Of a stretch of 64,000 bases of DNA, positions 9,361-17,950 are shown one piece after another. Both the position numbers and the translations under genes were made by a program. This DNA is from Halopelagius fulvigenes. Lineage in GTDB: Archaea; Halobacteriota; Halobacteria; Halobacteriales; Haloferacaceae. Positions within the stretch are counted from its first letter, which is position 1. Each line of letters starts with the position of its first letter. The DNA lies in NCBI RefSeq assembly GCF_042662625.1, contig NZ_JBHSXH010000015.1, positions 310,001 through 374,000 on the forward strand. Direction: 5' to 3'. The notes under the pieces are model-generated. The model had not been told where the DNA came from. It worked only from the letters and a program-made list of their open reading frames with translations, and ran no database searches.

Positions 9361-9466
9361 ACCTTATGTAGTACCCGCCCATCTCGGTATCCAAGAACCG
9401 CCGGCGCGTCCGGTGGCGACCGGTTGCCCGGAACCGGTCAGGACGGAAACCCCGGGAGCCCCCACA

Positions 9467-11023
9467 ATGATACGAAAGGTACTCGCGGTAGTCCTCGTCG
9501 GCGCACTGATTTCGAGTGCAGTTCCGGTCGCCGCACAGACCGTGGACCCGGAACTTCGGACGTACGTCTCCTCCCCGACGCTGACTCCCGGTCAGGTGAA
9601 CGAGGTACAGGTGCAGTTGGTGAACGACGCGACCGACTTCGACGACACTGCGCGCACGGCGAAGAACATCAACGTCAACCCGAAGGACACGGGCCGCCTC
9701 GACGTGCAGACGGGGAGTCTGTTCCTCCCCACGCTGGCGGACCCGGACGCGGCCCAACAGGGTTCGGCAGCGACGCAAGAGATAACCATCGCGGTGAAGG
9801 TGCCCTCCGACATCGAAGCGGGGACGTACCGGATTCCGATAAAGGTCCAGTACGAGTGGGATGGCGAGAACGGGCCGCGCGAACGCACCACCACGGAGTA
9901 CGCCACCGTTCGCGTCGAGGAGGGTCCGCGCTTCGCCGTCGTCGATACGAACTCGACGACCACCGTCGGCGGAAGCGGGACGTTCGAGGTGACGATGGAG
10001 AACGTCGGCGAACAGGACGCGAGGGACGCGAGCCTGACGCTCTCCTCGCAGAGCGGAGACGTCTCCATCAGCGGCGGCCAGCAGGGTAACCGGTACGTGG
10101 ACCGGTGGGAGACGGGCGAGACGCGCACGTTCGAGTTCGACACCAGCCTCACCAACACGGCCCGACCCGGAAACTACACGCTCAACGCCTTGGTGTCGTA
10201 CAAGGACGCCAACGGCAACGACGGTCGGAGCCCCAACATCTCGCTCGGGATGAACGCCCTGCCCGAACAGACGTTCGACATCAGCGGCGTCAACAGTTCG
10301 CTCCGCGTCGGCGAGGAGGGGACGCTCTCCGCCGAGGTGACGAACAACGGCCCGCAACCGGCGAAGAACGCGGTGGTCGTCATCGACCAATCGGGGGAGA
10401 CGGTGACGCCCATCGAGACGGAGTACGCCGTCGGTGACTTAGCGCCCGGCGAGTCCGCGCCCGTCTCGTTCGACGTGGAGGTGTCGTCGGAGGCCACCTC
10501 CGGCCCGCGCCAACTCGGCATGTCCGTCAAGTACCGCGGCGACGACGGCACGCAGCGACAGTCCGACACCATCGACGTCCGGGCCGAAGTCGCCCCGCAG
10601 ACCGACGAGTTCGAGGTCGAACCGGTGAACGCGACGTTCGCGGCGGGCGACGGCGGAACGCTCGAACTGACGGTGACGAACACCCGCGACGAGACGCTGA
10701 CCGACATCTCGGCGAAGATATACCCCGAAGCACCGCTCTCCTCGACCAACGACCAGGCGTTCATCGAGAAACTCGGTCCGGGCGAGTCCGAGACCATCGT
10801 CTTCCAGACGAGTGCTGGCGGCGACGCGATGCCGAAGACGTACCCGATGAAACTCGACTTCCAGTACGACGACGCCGACGGTGACACCATCATCTCCGAC
10901 ACGTACCAAGTCCCCGTCCGGGTGACCGAATCCGAAGGCGGCGGCCTGCCGTTCGTCGTCGCGGGCGTCGCCCTCGCCCTCCTCGGCGCGGGCGGAGCGC
11001 TCGTCTACCGCCGGCGGGACTGA
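9467..11023 (+). CDS. Secreted COG1361-like protein with tandem Ig-like repeats and C-terminal anchor
   Basis: 518 residues from ATG 9467; an in-frame ATG at 9413 would place 18 unlikely residues before the signal. A Sec signal peptide (MIRKVLAVVLVGALISSAVPVAAQ) is followed by a body of beta-sandwich repeats of about 100 residues (CARDB/NEW3-like, with recurring GTFEVTMENVGEQ, GTLSAEVTNNGPQ and GTLELTVTNTRDE). A single C-terminal helix ends YRRRD. It is therefore displayed outside the cell and membrane anchored. It directly precedes an RND exporter and probably acts as its extracellular partner. Confidence 0.8.
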   Translation: MIRKVLAVVLVGALISSAVPVAAQTVDPELRTYVSSPTLTPGQVNEVQVQLVNDATDFDDTARTAKNINVNPKDTGRLDVQTGSLFLPTLADPDAAQQGSAATQEITIAVKVPSDIEAGTYRIPIKVQYEWDGENGPRERTTTEYATVRVEEGPRFAVVDTNSTTTVGGSGTFEVTMENVGEQDARDASLTLSSQSGDVSISGGQQGNRYVDRWETGETRTFEFDTSLTNTARPGNYTLNALVSYKDANGNDGRSPNISLGMNALPEQTFDISGVNSSLRVGEEGTLSAEVTNNGPQPAKNAVVVIDQSGETVTPIETEYAVGDLAPGESAPVSFDVEVSSEATSGPRQLGMSVKYRGDDGTQRQSDTIDVRAEVAPQTDEFEVEPVNATFAAGDGGTLELTVTNTRDETLTDISAKIYPEAPLSSTNDQAFIEKLGPGESETIVFQTSAGGDAMPKTYPMKLDFQYDDADGDTIISDTYQVPVRVTESEGGGLPFVVAGVALALLGAGGALVYRRRD

Positions 11024-11026
11024 TAG

Positions 11027-13570
11027 ATGGACCTCGACCACCAACGCGTCGTCGACTGGGCCGACGACCACATCGTCGAGCGACCGGGGAAGGTGATGCT
11101 CGCCTTCTTCGTCGTCACCGCGGTGTTCACGGTCGGTCTGGGAAACGTCTCGACGGAAGCCGGAACGCAGCAGTTCGCCGAAGACATCCCCGCACAAGAG
11201 GCGCTCGATAGGGTGAACGACGAGTTCAGCTCGTCGTACGGCGCGGACACCGGCAGCACGCAGCTCATCCAACGCGACCAGAACGTCCTCTCGAAGCAGT
11301 CGATGGTGAACATGTTGCGGTTGCAGCAGAAGTTAGAGGAGCGACCGGAGATGCGCGTCAGCGGAACGTCGTCGGCCGCCTCCGTCGTCGCACAGACCAT
11401 CGACCCGAACGCGACGACGCTGGACCAGCAGATAACGACCCTCGAACGGGCGACGCAGACCGACGTTCGGCGGGCGGTCCGGCAGAACGCCGACAACCCG
11501 GCGTTCACCGGCACCCTGAGCAACGACTTCAACGAGGAGGACGCCTCCGCGTCGGCGACCATCGGCGTCGTCGAGCACACGCTCCCGACCGGCCTCTCCA
11601 GCTCGTCGGCGGGACAGTCGGGGGAGAGTCCGCTCACCCCGATTCAGACGCAGGCGCAGCGTATCGCGGCCACCTCCGACGGCGACATCACCGTCTTCGG
11701 GAGCGGCATCATCTCGCAGGAGTTCTCGACGGTGACGACGGACTCGCTTCTCATCGTCACGCCCGCGGCGGTGCTTCTCATCGTCCTGTTCCTCGTCATC
11801 GCCTACCGCGACTTGGTGGACCTCCTGTTGGGGGCGTTCGCGCTGGCGATGGCGGTCATCTGGACGTTCGGCTTCCTCGGGTTGGCGGGCATCCCGTTCA
11901 ACCAGATAATGATCGCCGTCCCGCCGTTGCTCCTCGCGGTGGGGATCGACTTCGGCATCCACGCGGTGAACCGCTACCGCGAGGACCGCCAGACCGGACT
12001 CGACATCGACGCGGCGATGCGGGTGGCGACCGACCAGCTTCTCGTCGCCTTCTTCATCGTCACGGGGACGACGGTCATCGGCTTCCTCTCGAACCTCGCC
12101 TCCGACCTGCCGCCCATCCGCGACTTCGGCGTCGTCGCGGGCGTCGGCATCACCTTCACCTTCCTCATCTTCGGGGTGTTCCTCCCCGCGGCGAAGGTGT
12201 GGATAGACCACAAGCGCGAGCGGTACCCCATCCCGACGTTCAGCCAGTCGCCCCTCGGACAGGAGGGGTCGGCCCTCGGCGACGTGCTGAGCGTCGGCGT
12301 CGGCATCGCGGACAGAGCGCCCGTCATCTTCCTCGTCGCGACGCTCCTTCTCAGCGCCGGCGCGGGCGCGTACGCGACGGGCGTGGACACCTCGTTCTCG
12401 CAGGAGGACTTCCTCCCGCCGGAGGAGGTGCCCGCCTACCTGAAGGCGCTTCCCGAACCGTTCGCGCCGAGCGAGTACACCGTCGTCTCGCAGCTGAACT
12501 TCCTCGAAGACAAGTTCACCAGCACGCAGGGGGGGACGGTCACCATCTACGTCGAGGGCAGGATGGAAAACGACGCCGCACTCGAACAGGTGTACCGCGC
12601 GGGCGAGGACCCGCCGGACTCGTTCGTCTCGGAGAACCGCCGCGCGGAGTCAGAGAGCATCGTGACCGTCATCCAGTCGTTGGCCGAACAGGACGAGGAG
12701 TTCGCGGCCCTCGTCGACCGCAACGACAGGGACGACAACGGCGTCCCCGACGACAACCTCGGCGAGATCTACGACTACCTCGAATCCTCGCCGATGGAGT
12801 CGCAGGCGTCGCAGTACCTCGCGGAGGACCACCGGAGCACTCGCGTCGTCTACACCGTCTCGGCGGACGCGTCCGACCGCGAAGTGACGAACGACGCGCG
12901 CCAGGTCGCCGACCGGTTCCGCTCCGACTACGACGCCATCGCCACCGGGAGCACCATCGTCTTCCTGGAGGTGTCCGACCTCATCTTTACGTCTGCGGTG
13001 ACGAGTCTGGCGCTCGCGCTCGGGGGAACCGTCGTCTTCCTCGTGTTCATCTACTGGCTCCTCGAGGACTTGCCCTCTATCGCCGTCGCTAACCTCATCC
13101 CCATCGTCGCCTCCGTGGCGTTCGTCGCCGCGACGATGCGACTGCTCGGCATCTCCTTCAACGCCTTCACGGCGACGATCCTCTCGCTCACCATCGGCCT
13201 CGGCATCGACTACTCCGTCCACGTCGTCCACCGGTTCATCGACGAACGCAAGGAGACGGACGTGATGACGGCGCTCCGGCGCACCGTCGTCGGGACGGGC
13301 GGGGCCCTGATGGGGAGCATGTTCACCACGGCGTTCGGCATCGGCGTCCTCGTCCTCTCCGTCCTCTCCGTCCTCGGGCAGTTCGGGGTGCTGACGGCCA
13401 TCTCCATCATCTACTCGTTCGTCACGTCGCTCGTGGTCCTCCCGCCGGCCCTCGTCCTGTGGGACCGCATCGTGAACGACGACCCGAACGAACCGATGGG
13501 CGGCGGCCGCGACTCGCCGTCGGACTCCGACAGTCCTATGACCGCGACGGCGGACGGTGATTTGCTGTGA
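11027..13570 (+). CDS. RND/MMPL family transporter (HAE3-like)
   Basis: 847 residues, two repeated halves each with one helix, a large external loop and a five-helix block. The sterol-sensing-like blocks carry paired motifs GIDFGIHAVNRYRED in the first half and GLGIDYSVHVVHRFIDE in the second, which contain the Asp used for proton coupling in RND proteins. It likely exports a hydrophobic compound or lipid. The start lies three bases after the COG1361-like gene's stop, and its stop overlaps the TrmB-like gene, so the three form an operon. Confidence 0.9.
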   Translation: MDLDHQRVVDWADDHIVERPGKVMLAFFVVTAVFTVGLGNVSTEAGTQQFAEDIPAQEALDRVNDEFSSSYGADTGSTQLIQRDQNVLSKQSMVNMLRLQQKLEERPEMRVSGTSSAASVVAQTIDPNATTLDQQITTLERATQTDVRRAVRQNADNPAFTGTLSNDFNEEDASASATIGVVEHTLPTGLSSSSAGQSGESPLTPIQTQAQRIAATSDGDITVFGSGIISQEFSTVTTDSLLIVTPAAVLLIVLFLVIAYRDLVDLLLGAFALAMAVIWTFGFLGLAGIPFNQIMIAVPPLLLAVGIDFGIHAVNRYREDRQTGLDIDAAMRVATDQLLVAFFIVTGTTVIGFLSNLASDLPPIRDFGVVAGVGITFTFLIFGVFLPAAKVWIDHKRERYPIPTFSQSPLGQEGSALGDVLSVGVGIADRAPVIFLVATLLLSAGAGAYATGVDTSFSQEDFLPPEEVPAYLKALPEPFAPSEYTVVSQLNFLEDKFTSTQGGTVTIYVEGRMENDAALEQVYRAGEDPPDSFVSENRRAESESIVTVIQSLAEQDEEFAALVDRNDRDDNGVPDDNLGEIYDYLESSPMESQASQYLAEDHRSTRVVYTVSADASDREVTNDARQVADRFRSDYDAIATGSTIVFLEVSDLIFTSAVTSLALALGGTVVFLVFIYWLLEDLPSIAVANLIPIVASVAFVAATMRLLGISFNAFTATILSLTIGLGIDYSVHVVHRFIDERKETDVMTALRRTVVGTGGALMGSMFTTAFGIGVLVLSVLSVLGQFGVLTAISIIYSFVTSLVVLPPALVLWDRIVNDDPNEPMGGGRDSPSDSDSPMTATADGDLL

Positions 13571-14421
13571 ACCCACTCCGACCGGACGGCGGCAGTTCGC
13601 GGGACGGGGACGACGCACCCGCCGACGCCTCCGACGCGTCCCTCGATGCGCCCGGCGCGGCCGCCGACGGCGAACACGAGGCGGTCGAATCGCTCGAAGC
13701 GCTGGGGTTGTCGAACTACGCCGCCCGCGTCTTCGTCGCGCTACAGAAGCTCGGCGCGGGGACGGCCAAGGAGATTCACGACCTCGCGAACGTGCCGCGG
13801 TCGCAGGTGTACGGCGCGGCGGAGGAACTGGAGTCGCTCGGCTTGGTCGAACTCCAACAGGCCACGCCGAAGCGGTACCGGCCCGTGGGACTGGACGCCG
13901 CCCGGCGGCGACTCGCCGAGGAACTGAAGAGCGAGGCCGACCGGGCGTTCGACTACTTGGAGGCGGCGCGGCGACAGCGCACATCGGGCGAGACGCGCGA
14001 CGACGTCTGGACCGTCCGCGGGCGCGAACCGGTCAACAACCGCCTCATAGAGCTCGCGGAACGGGCCAAAGAGCGGGTGGTCTTCGCCGCGCCCGACACC
14101 GACCTCGTCCCGACGGAGCTCGTCGCCGTCCTCGCGGAACGGGCCGACGACGGCGTCGCGGTGTGCGTCGTCAGCGAGAGCGAGGCGGTCCGAACCCGGT
14201 TCGCCGAGGCGGCGTCGTCGGTCGGCGTCCTGGAACCGCCGAACGAACCCCCGGCGTCGGACTTCACCGGCCGGGTGTTGCTCGTCGACGGCCGCGTGGT
14301 CTTTCTCTCCGTCGCGCCGGCGGCCGAGTCCGGCGGCGAGGAGACGGCCATCTGGAGCGCCGATACGGCGATGGCCGACATGCTCTCTCGCATCATCGAG
14401 GGAACGCTGGTCGAACGCTGA
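13567..14421 (+). CDS. TrmB family transcriptional regulator
   Basis: 284 residues beginning with GTG in a GTGA overlap with the exporter stop. After an acidic, Ala-rich leader, the TrmB-type winged helix spans about residues 38-110 (LGLSNYAARVFVALQKLG, then IHDLANVPRSQVYGAAEEL). A helical linker follows, then a C-terminal effector domain with the AERAKERVVFAAPD segment typical of the PLD-like TrmB sensor. It probably controls its own operon in response to a sugar or to the exported compound. The ligand is unknown. Confidence 0.85.
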   Translation: MNPLRPDGGSSRDGDDAPADASDASLDAPGAAADGEHEAVESLEALGLSNYAARVFVALQKLGAGTAKEIHDLANVPRSQVYGAAEELESLGLVELQQATPKRYRPVGLDAARRRLAEELKSEADRAFDYLEAARRQRTSGETRDDVWTVRGREPVNNRLIELAERAKERVVFAAPDTDLVPTELVAVLAERADDGVAVCVVSESEAVRTRFAEAASSVGVLEPPNEPPASDFTGRVLLVDGRVVFLSVAPAAESGGEETAIWSADTAMADMLSRIIEGTLVER

Positions 14422-14454
14422 CGGCCTCCTCGCGGGTCGGACGCCGCCCGTCGC

Positions 14455-14700
14455 TTACGACCCGACGCCGACGGCGCGCGTCGCCCCCCACGTCAGGACG
14501 ACGATGCCGACGACGAACCCGCAGAGGGCGACGAGCATCGGGACGGGGTCGAGCAGCTTCTGACCGAGGAACGGTCCGCGGACGAGGAGGAACCCCGTGG
14601 CGACTGTCGCCGCGAGGCCGACGGTCGTCACGAACCCGTAGAAGTAGGTCAACACGCCGAGGCCGGCGCGGTCCGTCTCGAACTGTGAGGTGCGAGGCAT
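14455..14700 (-). CDS. Two-span small membrane protein
   Basis: 81 residues with two hydrophobic helices (about 14-40 and 52-75) and a polar N-terminus MPRTSQFETDR. It faces the TrmB-like gene tail-to-tail. No family is recognised; similar tiny membrane proteins are common in haloarchaea. Confidence 0.6.
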   Translation of the reverse strand: MPRTSQFETDRAGLGVLTYFYGFVTTVGLAATVATGFLLVRGPFLGQKLLDPVPMLVALCGFVVGIVVLTWGATRAVGVGS

Positions 14701-14791
14701 ACCGGAACCTGTAGATTCCGGTGACTTAGCCCTTCTCGTACGTGTCAGCCGACGCGTCGGTGTCGGACGCGCGTCCGACTTCGACTCCGAC

Positions 14792-15079
14792 TCACCAGCG
14801 AATCTCGAAGCCCTCCTCGCCCTCGGGGTCGTCGTAGGTGGCGTCTACGTCCTCCACCTCGGCGGCGCTACTTCCGGTGTGACACCACTCGACCATCTCC
14901 TCGACGGCCGGGCGCGGCCCCTCGAAGACGGCCTCGACGCGGCCGTCGTCGCGGTTGTGGACCCACCCGTCCACGTCGCGTTCTCTGGCGGCGTCGCGTG
15001 TGCTCGCCCGGTAGTAGACGCCCTGTACCGTCCCGGAGACGAAGACGTGCGCGCGCACGCGGTCGTCTGTGGAACTCAT
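14792..15079 (-). CDS. acyP: Acylphosphatase
   Basis: 95 residues, the usual family length. The signature VFVSGTVQGVYYRAST gives the phosphate loop and catalytic Arg (G-x-VQGV-x-(F/Y)-R). WVHNRDDGRVEAVFEG carries the conserved Asn in the G-W-V-x-N-x-x-DG-x-V-E motif. It hydrolyses carboxyl-phosphate bonds in the cytoplasm. It is monocistronic, divergent from the mutase gene downstream. Confidence 0.93.
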   Translation of the reverse strand: MSSTDDRVRAHVFVSGTVQGVYYRASTRDAARERDVDGWVHNRDDGRVEAVFEGPRPAVEEMVEWCHTGSSAAEVEDVDATYDDPEGEEGFEIRW

Positions 15080-15233
15080 ACGTCGGCGTACGCGTTCCCG
15101 CCGGAAATATCGCCGGGAAAACCGCGGGGCGCGAGGAGGAGAAACCGCCGGACGCGACGCGGTGACTCGGAGCCGGCCGGGACGCCGCGCCGGAATTGGA
15201 GGAATCTAAGTGGGGGCCGTCCAACTCTCTCGT

Positions 15234-16598
15234 ATGGAACTCTTCGGAACCGCGGGTATCCGCGGCGACGTCACGTCCCGGGTGACCCCGGAACTCGTAC
15301 TCGCCGTGGGTCGCGCCGTGGGCCTCGACGTCGTGGAGTCCGGCGGACGGCCGGACGTGGTCGTGGGGCGCGACGGGCGAACGACGGGGGCGGGCCTCGC
15401 CGCGGCGGTGGAGTCGGGGCTGGAGTCCGCCGGCGCAAACGTGCTCAGAGTCGGCGTCGTCCCCACGCCGGCCCTCGCGTACGCCTCGCAGGGACGGCAC
15501 GGCGTGATGCTCACCGCCTCGCACAACCCGCCGACGGACAACGGCATCAAACTGTTCGTGGACGGCGAGGAGTACGACAGGACGCTCGAACGCGCCGTCG
15601 AGGAACGCGTGGAGGCGGGCACCTCCCCCGCCGCGTGGGACGAGTGGGGCGACGCCTACTCGATGGAGTTACTGCCCGAGTACCGCGAGGCCGTCGCCTC
15701 GTACGCGCGGGCGTACGGCGCGTCCTGCGAGGGCCTCCGAATCGCCGTGGACTGCGGCAACGGCGTCTCCGCGCACGCGACGCCGCGCGTCCTCGACGAA
15801 CTCGGCGCGCACGTCGTGACCCTCAACGGGCAGGTGGACGGCCACTTCCCCGGCCGGGAGTCGAAACCGACGCCCGAGACGCTTCGGGACCTCCGGGCGT
15901 TCGTCGCCGACTCCGAGTGCGACTTCGGCATCGGACACGACGGCGACTCCGACCGCATCGTCGTCGTCGGCCCCGACGGCGACGTGGTCCACGAGGACAC
16001 CGTGGTCGCCATCCTCGCGGAACACTACGTCCGTTCCGGCGACGCGGACGACCCCGTGGTCGTGACGACGCCCAACGCCTCGGGCCGCATCGACGAACGG
16101 GTGTCGGCGGCGGGCGGACGGGTCGAACGCGTCCGCCTCGGCGCACTCCACGAGGGCATCGCCGCGGCCAGAGAAGGGGGCGGCGACGTGGTGTTCGCCG
16201 CGGAACCGTGGAAGCACGTCCACACCGCGTTCGGCGGGTGGATAGACGGCGTCGCGTCGGCGGCGGTGTTCGCCCGACTCGTCGCCGAGTCCGGCCTCGA
16301 CGGCCTCCGCGAACCCGTGACGGAACGCCCCTACCGGAAGGTGAGCGTCGCCTGCCCGGACGCAGCGAAGGAGGAGACGATGCGGACGCTCGAATCGACG
16401 CTCCCGGAGGCGTTCCCCGACGCGTCGGTGAACACAGACTACGGCGTCAGGGTCGAACGTCCGGACAACTCGTGGATACTCGTCCGGCCCTCCGGGACCG
16501 AACCGTACGTCAGGGTGTACGCCGAGGCGGACGACGTGGACGCCCTGGTCGAGGCGGCCACCGACGCCGTCGAGGACGCCGTCGAGTCGGCGTCCTGA
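15234..16598 (+). CDS. glmM: Phosphoglucosamine mutase / phosphomannomutase family enzyme
   Basis: 454 residues from ATG 15234. The start MELFGTAGIRGDVTS is the conserved N-terminus of alpha-D-phosphohexomutases, so the in-frame GTG at 15210 is not used. The active-site serine loop is TASHNPPTDNGIK, the metal loop GIGHDGDSDR and the phosphate-binding C-terminal loop RPSGTEPYVRVY. It interconverts the 1- and 6-phosphates of a hexose or hexosamine for glycan synthesis. Glucosamine versus mannose or glucose cannot be settled by sequence alone, so the symbol is tentative. Confidence 0.85.
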   Translation: MELFGTAGIRGDVTSRVTPELVLAVGRAVGLDVVESGGRPDVVVGRDGRTTGAGLAAAVESGLESAGANVLRVGVVPTPALAYASQGRHGVMLTASHNPPTDNGIKLFVDGEEYDRTLERAVEERVEAGTSPAAWDEWGDAYSMELLPEYREAVASYARAYGASCEGLRIAVDCGNGVSAHATPRVLDELGAHVVTLNGQVDGHFPGRESKPTPETLRDLRAFVADSECDFGIGHDGDSDRIVVVGPDGDVVHEDTVVAILAEHYVRSGDADDPVVVTTPNASGRIDERVSAAGGRVERVRLGALHEGIAAAREGGGDVVFAAEPWKHVHTAFGGWIDGVASAAVFARLVAESGLDGLREPVTERPYRKVSVACPDAAKEETMRTLESTLPEAFPDASVNTDYGVRVERPDNSWILVRPSGTEPYVRVYAEADDVDALVEAATDAVEDAVESAS

Positions 16599-16768
16599 GG
16601 GGCGACCCGACGAACGGAGAGCGAGACCGAATCGACGGACGGGCGTCCGGTCGCGAGATAATCGGTCGTACGTCGAGAAACCGCGAATTTTTCGAACATA
16701 TCGGTCAGCGAAGAAGCGGAGCATTTATGCGCATCTCTGAGACCTATCCTCAATAGGTGACCACACTC

Positions 16769-17905
16769 ATGGATAGACGGAAATTCATCAAGGCGACCGG
16801 CCTCGCGGGCGCAGTGGGCCTCGCAGGTTGCACCGGCGGACCGAGTGGAGAGGGAACTAGCGGCGAGTCCGAGACGACGGGGTCCTCGGGAGAGGGCGAC
16901 TCCTCGGCGACCGAACAGACGACGGGGTCCTCCGAACCGGAGGCGCACGTCGGCGTCGTGTACGCGACCGGCGGCCTCGGCGACGGGTCGTTCAACGACC
17001 AGGCCCAGCAGGGCATCCAGCAGGCCGCAGACGAGTTCAACGTCGCGTACAACGAGGCGCAACCGGACGAGGTGTCCCAGTTCCAGAACTTCCAGCAGCA
17101 GTTCGCCAGTTCGACGAGTCCGAACTACGACCTCGTCTCCTGCATCGGGTTCCTGCAGGCGGACGCACTCTCGCAGACCGCACCGCAGTACCCGGACCAG
17201 CAGTTCATGATCGTCGACAGCACCGTCGACGCCGACAACGTCGCGAGCTACGTGTTCAAGGAGCACCAAGGCTCGTTCCTCGCCGGTCAGATGGCCGGTC
17301 TGCTGACGACGCAGGAGTTCAGCGCGGGCGACGGCGCGACGAACCCCGACCAGAAGACGGTCGGCTTCGTCGGCGGCGTCGAGAGCGGCCTCATCGCCAA
17401 GTTCGAGGCCGGGTACAAGGCCGGCGTCAAGAACGCCGACGACTCGGTCAACGTCCAGTCCACGTACGTGGGCAGCTTCAACGACCCCTCCGCGGGGAAG
17501 GAGGCGGCGCTGTCGATGTACAACAGCGGTGCGGACATCGTCTACCACGCCGCGGGGAACACCGGCACCGGCGTCTTCCAAGCCGCCAAAGAGCAGGGCG
17601 CGTTCGCCATCGGCGTGGACCGCGACCAGTCGCTCACGAAGCCCTCCTTCGCGAGCGTCATCCTCGGGAGCATGGTCAAGCGCGTCGACACCGCGGTGTA
17701 CAACGCCGTGAAGTCGGTCGTCAAGGGCAACTTCGAGGGCGGTTCCACGGTCACGCTCGGTCTGAAGCAAGAGGGCGTCGCCCTCGTGTACGGCGACGCC
17801 ATCGGCTCGGAGATTCCGTCCGACGTGAAGGACTCGGTCAGTTCCGTCCGCGAGAAGATAATCGGCGGTTCCATCTCCGTGCCGACGGACCCGTCCGAAG
17901 TCTAA
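16769..17905 (+). CDS. BMP family ABC transporter substrate-binding lipoprotein
   Basis: 378 residues from ATG 16769, preceded by AGGTGA (16755-16760). The Tat lipoprotein signal starts MDRRKFIKATG and ends at lipobox Cys21 (LAGC), followed by a Ser/Thr/Gly/Glu-rich linker. The Bmp/PnrA fold starts VGVVYATGGLGDGSFND, with the typical GDGSFND loop; VYHAAGNTGTGVFQAA and IGVDRDQ line the nucleoside pocket in PnrA relatives. It captures a purine nucleoside or similar ligand outside the cell and passes it to the permeases encoded next. Confidence 0.92.
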   Translation: MDRRKFIKATGLAGAVGLAGCTGGPSGEGTSGESETTGSSGEGDSSATEQTTGSSEPEAHVGVVYATGGLGDGSFNDQAQQGIQQAADEFNVAYNEAQPDEVSQFQNFQQQFASSTSPNYDLVSCIGFLQADALSQTAPQYPDQQFMIVDSTVDADNVASYVFKEHQGSFLAGQMAGLLTTQEFSAGDGATNPDQKTVGFVGGVESGLIAKFEAGYKAGVKNADDSVNVQSTYVGSFNDPSAGKEAALSMYNSGADIVYHAAGNTGTGVFQAAKEQGAFAIGVDRDQSLTKPSFASVILGSMVKRVDTAVYNAVKSVVKGNFEGGSTVTLGLKQEGVALVYGDAIGSEIPSDVKDSVSSVREKIIGGSISVPTDPSEV

Positions 17906-17950
17906 CGTCGAATCGGCGGAACTAAACTATTCCTCAATCATTTACCCACA

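Noticed and set aside
9055..9371. Several short plus-strand frames in the 8930-9466 gap
   Set aside because: No start context, composition unlike haloarchaeal proteins; the region looks regulatory.
15210..15233. GTG start with a good GGAGG for the hexomutase
   Set aside because: The family N-terminus MELFGTAGIRG starts at ATG 15234; the extra eight residues have no counterpart. The GGAGG could still be a promoter-proximal feature.
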